Below, piece by piece: positions 33,692 through 41,858 of a stretch of 64,000 bases of DNA; within the stretch, counting starts at the first letter, position 1, and each line of letters starts with the position of its first letter. Location of the stretch: positions 1,984,001 to 2,048,000 of the forward strand of contig NZ_CP024903.1 in assembly GCF_003330765.1 (NCBI RefSeq), in the 5' to 3' direction. Made by a program: the position numbers and the translations under genes. The notes beneath the pieces were generated by a model. It made no database searches, had not been told where the DNA came from, and saw only the letters and a program-made list of their open reading frames with translations. This stretch comes from Burkholderia pyrrocinia. GTDB taxonomy: Bacteria > Pseudomonadota > Gammaproteobacteria > Burkholderiales > Burkholderiaceae.

Positions 33692-33707
33692 TGGACGAAT
33701 TCGTCCA
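33692..33707. promoter_or_regulatory. activator-binding palindrome, distal copy
   Basis: TGGACGAATTCGTCCA is a perfect 16-base palindrome repeating the core of the proximal site. Its centre is about 106 bases upstream of the -12 element. The Fis-type helix-turn-helix of the activator encoded at 34162-36447 is the likely binder. Confidence 0.75.
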
Positions 33708-34161
33708 TGTGCGGCTGCATGGTTCAGCGTCTCGGATGCAATGACAGTCACGACCAGGGGCTCGAGGGAAGAAGGTATGGATGGACCGCCGCGAGCGCGG
33801 CGGCTGGGGAAGGTCGATCAGCGAAGGGGGAATGCACGATTGCCGACAGGATGCGCAAGTACGCGCGGCGACGGTGCTCGCCGGTTCGAACCGAGCAACA
33901 GGTCTACGCGGAGTGACACGCGTCGACTCCGCTGCACGCGCGCTGCATCACTACCGTGTACGCCGCATTGAAGCGCCGGGCGAATCTCGACTCGTCACTG
34001 GCAAAGCACACGCAGATCGTGGAAGCTTGCCAACATCCGGGCATGTCGATCGCCTGTCACGCCGCGTCGACGTCGCCGGTGCCGACATCCGCCCGGGGAT
34101 GCAGGGTCAGGGGACCCAATTCGTCGTGCCTCGCATTCAGGAAATCGCGTTGACGTCATCG
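33708..34161. other. gene-poor gap downstream of the activator gene
   Basis: These 454 bases separate the enhancer palindromes from the stop codon of the sigma-54 activator. Open frames exist on the plus strand but have no family match, no convincing ribosome site and atypical composition, so I see no supported gene here. Confidence 0.5.
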
Positions 34162-36447
34162 CTACAGCAGCCCTGGCGCCTGGATCAGGCCCGGGGCCGG
34201 GAGCGCAGCCGCAGACACGTGCAACGGTCGCTCGAGGGCTTCGACGGCTGATGTCGTCCGCGTGGACTGTCTCAGCAGATCCGCCAGATACGCCGTCGCG
34301 GCAAGCCGCGCGGGGACCGAGCCGAGCGCCAGCGCCGTTGAGATCGCGATGCGCAGCCCTTGCTCGGCCGCGCCGGTATCGCCGAGCATCCATTGCGCAC
34401 GTGCCTTGACGATCAGCAACTCGCCCAGATAAGCGCGCTCCTGTCTGCGGATCACTTCGTCGAGCGCCTCGGAAACGAGCGCTTCGCATTGCCGCGCGCG
34501 ACCTGTGCTCAACAGGAGCTCACCATGCTTCCAGGTCTTGATCGAATAGAACAGCGCGCCACCATGCTTCGCGATGTCGTTGTCATAACCGTCCAGCAGC
34601 ATCGCCTCGGCTTCTCCGTGCTTGCCGACTGCGCTCAGATAGCACGCCCTGAATATTCGGGCCGCCCCACTGCAACAAGCCGGACCGCCGGCTGACGATG
34701 CAGCGTCGAGCGCGCTCGTCAGATCCCTGAGCCGATCGGTGTCGTTGAAGAGCATCGCGAGCCACGCAGCACCCTGGAGATCGGCCGCGCGACCGGGCGA
34801 TTGCGGATGTTCTTCCTCCGTTCGCGCGATCAAACTGTCCATCGCACGGCGTGCATCGTCGACTGCCCCGGTCTGGTATGCGGCGAGCCCCTCGAGCGTC
34901 AATGCGAGTCCCGCGACATCGACGCCCTGGGCCCCGAGCCGGCGGTCGGCGCGGCCGATGCTGCGCAGCCCGCCGCGGGACAGCGATGCCAGCGCTTCCT
35001 CGCTGTCGCCGAGCCAGAACAGCGTATTGGCCAGCGCGACGTGGGCCTCGTCGAGCGCGGCCCGATCCCCCATCGCGTGCGCGCGCTGAAGGAGTTCCTG
35101 AGCCGTGGCGCGCGCCTTGCTGAGCTGCAGCGTCACCAGTTGCGTCGTCCAGATGCCGAATTGAACCGCCGCGAGTTCACACGCGTCGCATACGCCGTCG
35201 CCAATCGACAAAGCCGCTTTGTAACAGGCCATCGCCTCGGGAAACTGCCAGCCATGGATGCTGCGCAGGTTGACGGCAAGCAGGCGATACGCGCCGAACT
35301 GAAGTCGGCGGCTGTCTTCGGTCGGGCTGGTCTTTTGCAGCAGATCGAGGCAGCGACGCAGCAGCGCAACGGCTTCGCGAAACTCGACGGTGCCGACCAG
35401 TGCTTCCGCACGCTCCAGGCACTGTCTCGCTTCCCCGTGTTGTGTTTCGCGCGCCTTGAGCCGGCGCTCGATGACCTTGCGGCCGACACCGAGCAACGCG
35501 GCCGCGGCGCTCTTGTTATACGAAGCCCTCTCCAGCGCGCGATCGATCAGCAGTCGTTCGGCTGCGGCCAGCTTGTCGTCGCCGCCAAGTTCCAGCAGGC
35601 GATCCGCGAGATGGGCACGCGCGGCGGCGTCGTGCGCCTCTGTCGCCAGAAACGGCGCCAAGGTCTCGGCGTCGATCCGCGCATGCTGTACAAACACGCT
35701 CAGCTGACTGACGAGGTTGCGCAACTGGCGCACATTGCCTGGCCACGGTTGTTCGCACAGCCGCTTGATTGCAGCCGGCGTGAACGCGATCGCGCGCGCT
35801 TGCTGGGCCGCAAAATGGGCTGCGAGGAGCGGGATGTCTTCGCTTCGCTGCGCGAGCCCTGGCACGTTGAGGATGAATACCGCGAGCCGGTAGAACAGGT
35901 CTTCGCGGAACCGGCCGGCGTGCGCTTCTTCCAGCAGGTTTCGATGCGTCGCTGCGACGACGCGCCCGTGGAACCGCAGGTTTGCCGATGCCCCGATCGG
36001 ACGGAACGCGCGCGTTTCGAGCACGCGGAGCAGTTTGGGCTGCAGCGCAAGCGGGAGCTCGCCGATCTCGTCGAGAAAGAGCGTGCCCGACCCTACCTGC
36101 TCGAACAAGCCGCGGTGGTGTTCGACGGCGCCCGTAAAGGCACCTCGCATATGACCGAAGAACTCCGCTTCGATCAGGTCGTGGGGGATGGCGCCGCAAT
36201 TCACGTCGATGAACGGCATGTCGCGACGCGGCCCGTTTGCGTGAAGACGCCGCGCGACCAGTTCCTTTCCGGAACCGGTCGGCCCGACGATGAGCAGCGT
36301 GTGCTCGGTCGGCGCGAGACGGTCGATCATCCCGACCAGTTGGCGGAACGCGGACGACACGCCGATCAGCGGATGCGCTTCAGGTGTACCCGTGTCGCAT
36401 GCGCACGCGTCAGGGCCGGAGGCGGCCCTGTTTCGTATCGGATTCAT
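34162..36447 (-). CDS. sigma-54-dependent activator with TPR-like C-terminal domain
   Basis: This is a 761-residue protein. It has an AAA+ domain with Walker A GPTGSGKE (55-62), the sigma-54-contacting GAFTGA loop (102-107) and Walker B Leu-Phe-Leu-Asp-Glu-Ile-Gly-Glu (123-130). A Fis-type helix-turn-helix follows at about 305-335 (Asn-Lys-Ser-Ala-Ala-Ala-Ala-Leu-Leu-Gly-Val-Gly). The remaining 420 residues are helical repeats with TPR-like Ala/Leu/Tyr patterns, probably the sensing region. There is no receiver or GAF domain at the N-terminus, so control is by the C-terminus, an uncommon order. It reads towards the enhancer and promoter at 33591-33707 and likely activates the GDL/maturase block. 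Confidence 0.88.
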   Translation of the reverse strand: MNPIRNRAASGPDACACDTGTPEAHPLIGVSSAFRQLVGMIDRLAPTEHTLLIVGPTGSGKELVARRLHANGPRRDMPFIDVNCGAIPHDLIEAEFFGHMRGAFTGAVEHHRGLFEQVGSGTLFLDEIGELPLALQPKLLRVLETRAFRPIGASANLRFHGRVVAATHRNLLEEAHAGRFREDLFYRLAVFILNVPGLAQRSEDIPLLAAHFAAQQARAIAFTPAAIKRLCEQPWPGNVRQLRNLVSQLSVFVQHARIDAETLAPFLATEAHDAAARAHLADRLLELGGDDKLAAAERLLIDRALERASYNKSAAAALLGVGRKVIERRLKARETQHGEARQCLERAEALVGTVEFREAVALLRRCLDLLQKTSPTEDSRRLQFGAYRLLAVNLRSIHGWQFPEAMACYKAALSIGDGVCDACELAAVQFGIWTTQLVTLQLSKARATAQELLQRAHAMGDRAALDEAHVALANTLFWLGDSEEALASLSRGGLRSIGRADRRLGAQGVDVAGLALTLEGLAAYQTGAVDDARRAMDSLIARTEEEHPQSPGRAADLQGAAWLAMLFNDTDRLRDLTSALDAASSAGGPACCSGAARIFRACYLSAVGKHGEAEAMLLDGYDNDIAKHGGALFYSIKTWKHGELLLSTGRARQCEALVSEALDEVIRRQERAYLGELLIVKARAQWMLGDTGAAEQGLRIAISTALALGSVPARLAATAYLADLLRQSTRTTSAVEALERPLHVSAAALPAPGLIQAPGLL

Positions 36448-37257
36448 CGCGCGATGCGCAGAAATCGCGATGCACGCCGGTGCAGGATGACGTCAGGCCG
36501 CCGAATAGCGGTGCCGGCGCGCGCCGTCGCGTCAGAATCGGGCAACCTGCCCACGCTGCGGATTTCTGTCCCCGGTTTTTGCATGCTCTTTCCTATTCGG
36601 TCGAATTCGAGAGCGATTTTTTCAATCTTTTTCCACAAAGCACGACAGCAGCGCTTGTCGAATCAAACTACAGCACGTTTCTTATTTCAGATTCCCGATT
36701 CTTAAATCGTCACGGCCGGATGTTGGCTGAAGCTTAAAACAGTCTAGCGTGAATTCGTAAGACAAGGATTAAAATAAATGGGGTGGGAGTATTGTTTTTA
36801 AAAGTACGCCGGTGCGGGAAATAATTGTCATTATTGTTTACGACATTCCGCAGGCTACCCGGCGCGGTTGATCAGGGGACAGATCCAGAGTGCCGGCGAT
36901 ACGAAGTGCCGAGCGTGTTCGCCCGAGTTACAAGTCGGTCCATGCACTGGAGCGGGGACATCGACGTGTCGCGTTCCGCGATTCGTCCCGACGCCTGGCC
37001 ATCCCGGCTGTTTAGTTGATGAATTTGCGTCGTTGTCACATGATCCCCAACACGAGCTCTTATGTGACGAGATAATTCCAATATACTTACAACCAAAGAA
37101 TGCTAATTACGCTCTATTTCAAACCGCCCATAAATACGCGCACCCCATTCACCTATAAATCAAACCCCAATAGTCGCGCGCCGCACGAATTTCGCGGGCA
37201 TGCACTACGATCAATGGTTCTTTATAAGAACGTCACCAGAAACACTTGGAGACGGCT
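36448..37257. other. gene-poor, partly AT-rich gap
   Basis: These 810 bases hold the promoter of the sigma-54 activator gene at the left. Two AT-rich stretches (about 36590-36840 and 37020-37170) lie at the boundary with the mobile-element remnants. No supported gene was found. The base composition drop marks the end of the R-body locus and suggests a junction of foreign DNA. Confidence 0.5.
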
Positions 37258-37488
37258 TCATAAAGGCTGCTGAGTGCGCTGCAAGGTATTCCAGCAGATC
37301 ATGCAGCAGCCGAGTTTGAAGAACGCTTCATGTATGTCGGCACGCCGTTCGAATCGAATCCGCAGACGCCGAAAATGGTGCATCCAGGCATGCGTACGCT
37401 CAACGACCCATCGAACCTTTCCCAGGCCACTGCAGTGTGGTTTTCCGCGCCGGGCAATGCTGGTGGGAATACTCAGCGATACGCGCAC
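37258..37488 (-). pseudogene. IS5-family transposase remnant (C-terminus)
   Basis: A 76-codon frame contains the C-terminal part of an IS5-family DDE transposase: Trp-Val-Val-Glu-Arg-Thr-His-Ala-Trp, His-His-Phe-Arg-Arg-Leu, then Arg-Phe-Glu-Arg-Arg. The final catalytic Glu region is present but the rest of the gene is missing. The stretch from 37489 to 37795 beyond it shows no recognisable gene. Confidence 0.7.
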
Positions 37489-37795
37489 TTGGTAACGGAT
37501 AGGCTCGCCGAGGCCGTGAAGACGATCGGCCGATCGTAGGCGTCCGACACGAATCGGGCAGAAAAACCCACACCCTTAATGTAGGAGCACTCCGTTTGGC
37601 GCGCCCGAAATCGCCGGAAACCCATGTGGCGGAAGGCAGCAGATTCCAACAACCGCTCGCACAGACCCGCCAGGTAAGACTCCCTCAATCGCAGACGGCT
37701 TCCTACCCATGATCCTACCCATATTTCCCGGCGGCGATCCAATCTCGGCCGCAATGCCTTGCCGGCAAAGAGACGTCGAGAAAATTCCCGACAAG

Positions 37796-38554
37796 TTACC
37801 CCACGGGCTCTGCTACGTCCCTGGTCGACCAGCGCAAACCGAAGAGTCGGTGCAAATCGAGCCATCGCTCGGTTTCGGTGAGGATATCCAGGATGCAATC
37901 TCCCGTAGTCCGGGTCGTTTCGGTTCCCGCTTGAGTTCGTTCCACTGTGTTCGGCCGCGCCGGATCTGAAACGGCGCGTCGACACGACGCCGTCAAATTA
38001 TCATCGAGAGAGTCGACGAACGCGCGGTAAATCGATTCATGGAGCTGGCTGCGGGCGTGACCGGTGATCCGGGTGAGCGTCGCAACGGGCGGCAACTCGT
38101 AGCGTTGCCGGACCAACTCTTTCAGCACCACGTTGACGATGTTGGGCAATTCCGCCTTGGTTCGGGCCGCATGTGCGGCGATGTCGACCAGCCATGCATG
38201 TGCGGTACTGTCGACGGGGAGAATCCGGACGAACTCGCGCAGGCTTTTCTGGTGCCGGGATTTGCTGCCCGAGCGGTCGTAGCGCGCGAGAGTTGTGCGC
38301 GGCAGCGGACGGACGCCGAGCACCGCGCACACGTGTTCGATGATGGCGGGCGGCACGTCCGAGATCACCGGCATGTACCCGAGGCGCTGCAGCAGCTTCA
38401 GTTGCGCAAGGATCAGCACGCGGGTAGGCGCTTGGCGGAACTGACCGAAGACGAACCGGATCTCCGCCGCCCTGGGTGTGTAGACCGTCCGCAATTCCGC
38501 GTCCTCCAGCTCCGCCGGGAGTACCGGGTACGCGGGTTCGTGAATTTTGGTCAT
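37796..38554 (-). pseudogene. truncated Tn3-family transposase (DUF4158 part)
   Basis: This 252-codon frame matches the N-terminal DUF4158 domain of Tn3-family transposases (Phe-Gly-Gln-Phe-Arg-Gln-Ala-Pro, Leu-Leu-Gln-Arg-Leu-Gly-Tyr, Ser-Lys-Ser-Arg-His-Gln-Lys-Ser-Leu-Arg). The DDE catalytic domain that should follow for over 600 residues is absent, so it cannot move. It is part of the remnant cluster at 37.2-38.9 kb. Confidence 0.7.
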
Positions 38555-38596
38555 CGATGCGGCCTAGATACTCGAAGTCTCGGCATTGTTGATCGA

Positions 38597-38740
38597 TCAG
38601 CGTTTCGGGAACTTGAGGTGCCCCGATAGCACCGCTGCGGCGAGGTCGGCATCGCTCATGCCTATGATCCGGTCGATGGTGTCCTGAGACAGTTCGTCGA
38701 CCAGTGCGAGAATCTGATCCTGCAACGCCGATAGCTGATC
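38597..38740 (-). pseudogene. fragment upstream of Tn3 transposase remnant
   Basis: About 48 codons form an acidic helical segment (Asp-Gln-Ile-Leu-Ala-Leu-Val-Asp-Glu-Leu-Ser-Gln-Asp-Thr-Ile-Asp) ending in Leu-Lys-Phe-Pro-Lys-Arg. No credible start was found. It is likely the C-terminal end of a small gene carried by the same decayed transposon. I do not recognise the family. Confidence 0.3.
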
Positions 38741-38772
38741 GGCCCCATGCCGCCAGATGCGCGGGCATGTCG

Positions 38773-38901
38773 CGCTGTTCAGGCGTCGAGACCTCGGACT
38801 ACGGAAAAGAGGCCGAACGCCTGATTCTGTGGGCGCGCGTTGAGGGCAGTTGCGCACTGTCGTCGCTCACCACCGACGATGCGATCGCCTATCGAAGTTT
38901 T
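38773..38901 (+). pseudogene. tyrosine recombinase remnant (N-terminal core-binding part)
   Basis: A 43-codon segment resembles the SAM-like core-binding domain of tyrosine recombinases: Tyr-Gly-Lys-Glu-Ala-Glu-Arg-Leu, Trp-Ala, Leu-Ser-Ser-Leu-Thr and Ala-Tyr-Arg-Ser-Phe. The frame then runs into unrelated sequence, and no catalytic Arg/His/Tyr part remains. It is a fossil of an integrase lying between transposon debris and the ferredoxin reductase gene. Confidence 0.5.
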
Positions 38902-38957
38902 CCGCAAGTGTGGTCGGTGGATATGCGTGTAAAGCGTGGTGACATCTCGGGCCTCAG

Positions 38958-40013
38958 CTACGGATGAGCGGCGGCCACGCGCTCGGCAAGCTTTGCGTCG
39001 TAGCTCGAGTGCACATGCACACGCTTCTTGTCGGGAAATGCATAAGTGTATGCCTTGCGCAGCGCGAGCGAAGCCTCATGAAACCCGGACAGGATCAGCT
39101 TCTGCTTGTTTGGGTAGCCGGCAATGTCACCTGCCGCGAAGATGCCTGGCCGTGAGCTCTCGTAGTACGACGTATCGACGACGATCCGTCCCGCCTGCAT
39201 GGCGATCCCCCAGTTGGCGATCGGACCGGGATCCGCGACCATTCCGTACAGCACGAGCAATTGATCGGCGTCGAGGCACACCGAGCCGCCGATCTGGCGA
39301 ACCTCGACTGATTCGAGTGTCCCCCCGGGCGCATTCAGCCCGGCAATCGTGCCGACCACGAAATCCATTTCAGTTGCCGCGACTGCCTGATGGAACCGGG
39401 CGACGCTCGAGTCCGTCGCGCTGAAGCCGCTGCGTCGATGGACGAGTGTCACGTGCCGCGCGACTGAGCGTAGCGCCAGCGCCCAGTCGAGCGCCGAGTC
39501 GCCGCCGCCCGCGACCACGATGTTCTTTCCGGCAAAGCTGTTCATGTCGGAGACGCTGTAATGGAGGCACTGGCCTTCAAGGAGTGCCGCCTCGTCGAGG
39601 GCCAGCCGCTGCGGCACGAACGCACCGTTGCCCGCCGCAATCAGGATTGCCGCAGCGTCAAACTCATGCCCCTTGTCGGTGCGGGCAAGCCATCGACCGC
39701 CCTCGAGCGGATCGAGCGTCTCGATGCGCTGACCGAGATGCATCGGGGGATTGAAGGGCCGACATTGTTCGACGAGACGATCGACGAGATCGCGCGCCGT
39801 GCACGACGGTATCGCGGGGATATCGTAGATCGGTTTGTCTGGGTACAGTTCAATGCACTGGCCACCGGGGCGCTCGATCCCGTCGACAATCTGGCACGAG
39901 AGTCCGATTATGCCTGCCTCGAATGCGGCGAACAGGCCCACAGGGCCTGCGCCGACAATCAACACGTCGGTTCGCAAAAGATTCGAGACCAACGAATTTT
40001 CCGGGGATGTCAC
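38958..40013 (-). CDS. ferredoxin/flavodoxin-NADP(+) reductase, TrxB-like type
   Basis: This is a 351-residue flavoprotein of the thioredoxin-reductase-like FNR family. FAD binding is at Val-Gly-Ala-Gly-Pro-Val-Gly (20-26) and NADPH binding at Val-Ala-Gly-Gly-Gly-Asp-Ser-Ala. The late Gly-Ile-Phe-Ala-Ala-Gly-Asp-Ile-Ala-Gly motif closes the FAD site. The Cys-x2-Cys redox pair of true thioredoxin reductases is missing, which supports ferredoxin-NADP reductase activity. It starts the redox/nitric-oxide cluster and is transcribed alone, away from the sdhB-like gene. Confidence 0.85.
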   Translation of the reverse strand: MTSPENSLVSNLLRTDVLIVGAGPVGLFAAFEAGIIGLSCQIVDGIERPGGQCIELYPDKPIYDIPAIPSCTARDLVDRLVEQCRPFNPPMHLGQRIETLDPLEGGRWLARTDKGHEFDAAAILIAAGNGAFVPQRLALDEAALLEGQCLHYSVSDMNSFAGKNIVVAGGGDSALDWALALRSVARHVTLVHRRSGFSATDSSVARFHQAVAATEMDFVVGTIAGLNAPGGTLESVEVRQIGGSVCLDADQLLVLYGMVADPGPIANWGIAMQAGRIVVDTSYYESSRPGIFAAGDIAGYPNKQKLILSGFHEASLALRKAYTYAFPDKKRVHVHSSYDAKLAERVAAAHP

Positions 40014-40498
40014 GTGTATTCCTCATGAATGTCATGCGGGCCGCACCATTTCGCCTGCCGTCTTTTCCCTTACCGAGCCGGTGCAGCACTTGCAACGACG
40101 ACATGCCAGCGCGCATCGACTACTCGAAGGTCAGACGGGCCCGGCCTGATTCTGGCCAGTATCGCGACTGCCAATATACATCATGTCGTGATATAAATTG
40201 AATGTCTTGACATGGAGCAAAGCCCCCCCGATTTCCGCTCGATAGGGTGAGAGTCAGCGGTCCATGACGCGATGTGACTGCCGCAGCAGCTCGAACGGAA
40301 CATGATCCAGCCCTCTTGCTAAACTGCGTCCAATTTTTGGCAGAACAGCCATGGCTTCCGGTGTTGACGGCGTCTTACCAACGCGAACAATTATTGGAGC
40401 ACGTCCGTGACCGAATTCTCCGTCTGGGATACCGTTGGGAGTGACATAGGAGACAACCCGCGCTGGATACGAAATCCGTTCCACCGAGGAGGAACATC
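40014..40498. promoter_or_regulatory. divergent promoter region with AT-rich palindrome
   Basis: These 485 bases separate the reductase and the sdhB-like gene and contain no supported gene. At 40175-40195 an AT-rich imperfect palindrome (TATACATCA, TGTCG, TGATATA) stands out and could be an operator. No perfect FNR box was found here. Confidence 0.4.
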
Positions 40499-41206
40499 GT
40501 GAGTAACACTAGAACCTTTGAAATTTTCCGCTACGATCCGGACCGGGATGCCAAGCCGTACATGCAAACGTACGAGATAGAGGCCCCCCCTGGTGACCGG
40601 ATGTTGCTGGATGTACTTGTCCGGATCAAGGCACAGGACGAGACGCTCAGCTTTCGGCGTTCGTGTCGTGAAGGTGTGTGCGGCTCGGACGCGATGAACA
40701 TCAACCGCAAGAACGGGCTCGCCTGCATCACCAACCTTAACGATCTCCCCCGTCATACGGTCCTGCGTCCGCTGCCCGGATTACCGGTCGTTCGCGACCT
40801 GATCGTGGATATGACCGCGTTCTTCAAGCAGTACTACTCGATTAAGCCCTACCTGATCAACGACACTCCCCCACCCGAACGGGAAAGGCGCCAGTCGCCC
40901 GAGGAACGCGATCAACTCGACGGTCTCTATGAATGTGTTTTGTGCGCGTGCTGTTCCAGCGCGTGCCCCTCGTACTGGTGGAATCCAGACAAATATGTCG
41001 GTCCTGCCGGCCTCCTGCAGGCCTACCGCTTTCTGGTCGATTCCCGCGACGAGGGCACGGGCGAGCGGCTGGACAATCTTGACGATCCGTATCGCCTCTT
41101 CCGGTGCCGGACGATACTGAACTGCACGGACGTCTGCCCCAAAGGCCTGAATCCGGCCAAGGCGATCGGGGAGATTCGCACCATGCTCGCGCGCCGGACG
41201 ATCTGA
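40499..41206 (+). CDS. lone succinate dehydrogenase/fumarate reductase iron-sulphur subunit
   Basis: This is a 235-residue SdhB-type protein. It has an N-terminal 2Fe-2S ferredoxin domain with Cys-Arg-Glu-Gly-Val-Cys-Gly-Ser-Asp (about 56-64) and a later Cys. A C-terminal domain has Cys-Val-Leu-Cys-Ala-Cys-Cys-Ser-Ser-Ala-Cys-Pro and Cys-x6-Cys-x3-Cys-Pro (the 4Fe-4S and 3Fe-4S ligands). All family cysteines appear intact. It is a GTG start after GAGGAGGA. No sdhA, sdhC or sdhD is nearby, so it is either an extra electron-transfer subunit for the main complex or works with other redox partners here. Confidence 0.85.
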   Translation: MSNTRTFEIFRYDPDRDAKPYMQTYEIEAPPGDRMLLDVLVRIKAQDETLSFRRSCREGVCGSDAMNINRKNGLACITNLNDLPRHTVLRPLPGLPVVRDLIVDMTAFFKQYYSIKPYLINDTPPPERERRQSPEERDQLDGLYECVLCACCSSACPSYWWNPDKYVGPAGLLQAYRFLVDSRDEGTGERLDNLDDPYRLFRCRTILNCTDVCPKGLNPAKAIGEIRTMLARRTI

Positions 41207-41333
41207 GTGCCGCAAACTGACACAGGGAGGCTGTTATGGCCATGCCACGGATGACACAGGGGAACTGATCGACGTTCGCGCGCACGCATCCTTACCGGCA
41301 CCGCTTCATCGTTGCGTATCTGGAGTTCAAGAG

Positions 41334-41489
41334 ATGGTTACGAACGGGTTCCACCGCCCGGTCGGCGTGACGGCGGGTTTTCGGGAACCTCTTTCATGGC
41401 GGCGTCAACACCGGCCCGTCGGGCTGGATTGCGAGTGCGACGATGTCGACTGCGGACATCCGCGTTTTTTGCGTTTTAGCGGGGGGTGA
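41334..41489 (+). CDS. small Cys-containing protein, 51 residues
   Basis: This short frame ends four bases (TGAATG) before the AhpD-like gene and has GGAG about 9 bases before its ATG. Its second half has Cys-Glu-Cys-Asp-Asp-Val-Asp-Cys-Gly-His, three closely spaced Cys with a His, which could bind metal. A ten-codon frame with a GGGAGG site precedes it at about 41236. Coding status is uncertain. Confidence 0.3.
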   Translation: MVTNGFHRPVGVTAGFREPLSWRRQHRPVGLDCECDDVDCGHPRFLRFSGG

Positions 41490-41858
41490 ATGATGGGCGA
41501 CTCAATGTATCCGCAGTGGCACGCGGAAATTGCTACGCGACGCCGGGAACTCGCCCCCGAAGCGCTCGCTGCGTTCCGGGCTTTCAATAGCAGCGTGTTT
41601 GGCGACGGCGCGCTGCCAGCGAAAACGAAACAGCTGATCGCCGTGGCCGTCGCACATGTGACGCAGTGTCCCTATTGCATCCGCGGTCACACAAAGGAGG
41701 CATTGAAGGCCGGGGCATCGGAGAATGAGATCATGGAAGCGATCTGGGTCGCGGCCGAGATGCGTGCCGGTGCAGCTTACGCACATTCGGCACTCGCGCT
41801 CGACGTGATGAAGCAAGAGCGGCAGTCGTGCGAGGCCCGGCATGACGAGCATCATTGA
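41490..41858 (+). CDS. carboxymuconolactone decarboxylase-family (AhpD-like) protein
   Basis: This is a 122-residue all-helical protein with the family's active-site motif Cys-Pro-Tyr-Cys-Ile-Arg-Gly-His (about 63-70), followed by Ala-Gly-Ala-Ser-Glu-Asn-Glu-Ile. AhpD-type members use the Cys pair and His for peroxide reduction with a thiol donor. Its end overlaps the hemerythrin start by 17 bases, so the two are an operon. It may protect against peroxides formed when oxygen or nitric oxide reacts with the redox proteins of this cluster. Confidence 0.82.
   Translation: MMGDSMYPQWHAEIATRRRELAPEALAAFRAFNSSVFGDGALPAKTKQLIAVAVAHVTQCPYCIRGHTKEALKAGASENEIMEAIWVAAEMRAGAAYAHSALALDVMKQERQSCEARHDEHH

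Noticed and set aside
33781..34251. A 156-codon plus-strand frame beside the sigma-54 enhancer.
   Set aside because: It has no family resemblance or ribosome site, and overlaps the end of the activator gene. Base composition alone can explain it.
37473..37985. A 170-codon minus-strand frame between the IS5 and Tn3 remnants.
   Set aside because: It resembles no transposase or other family and crosses the end of the Tn3 remnant in another frame.
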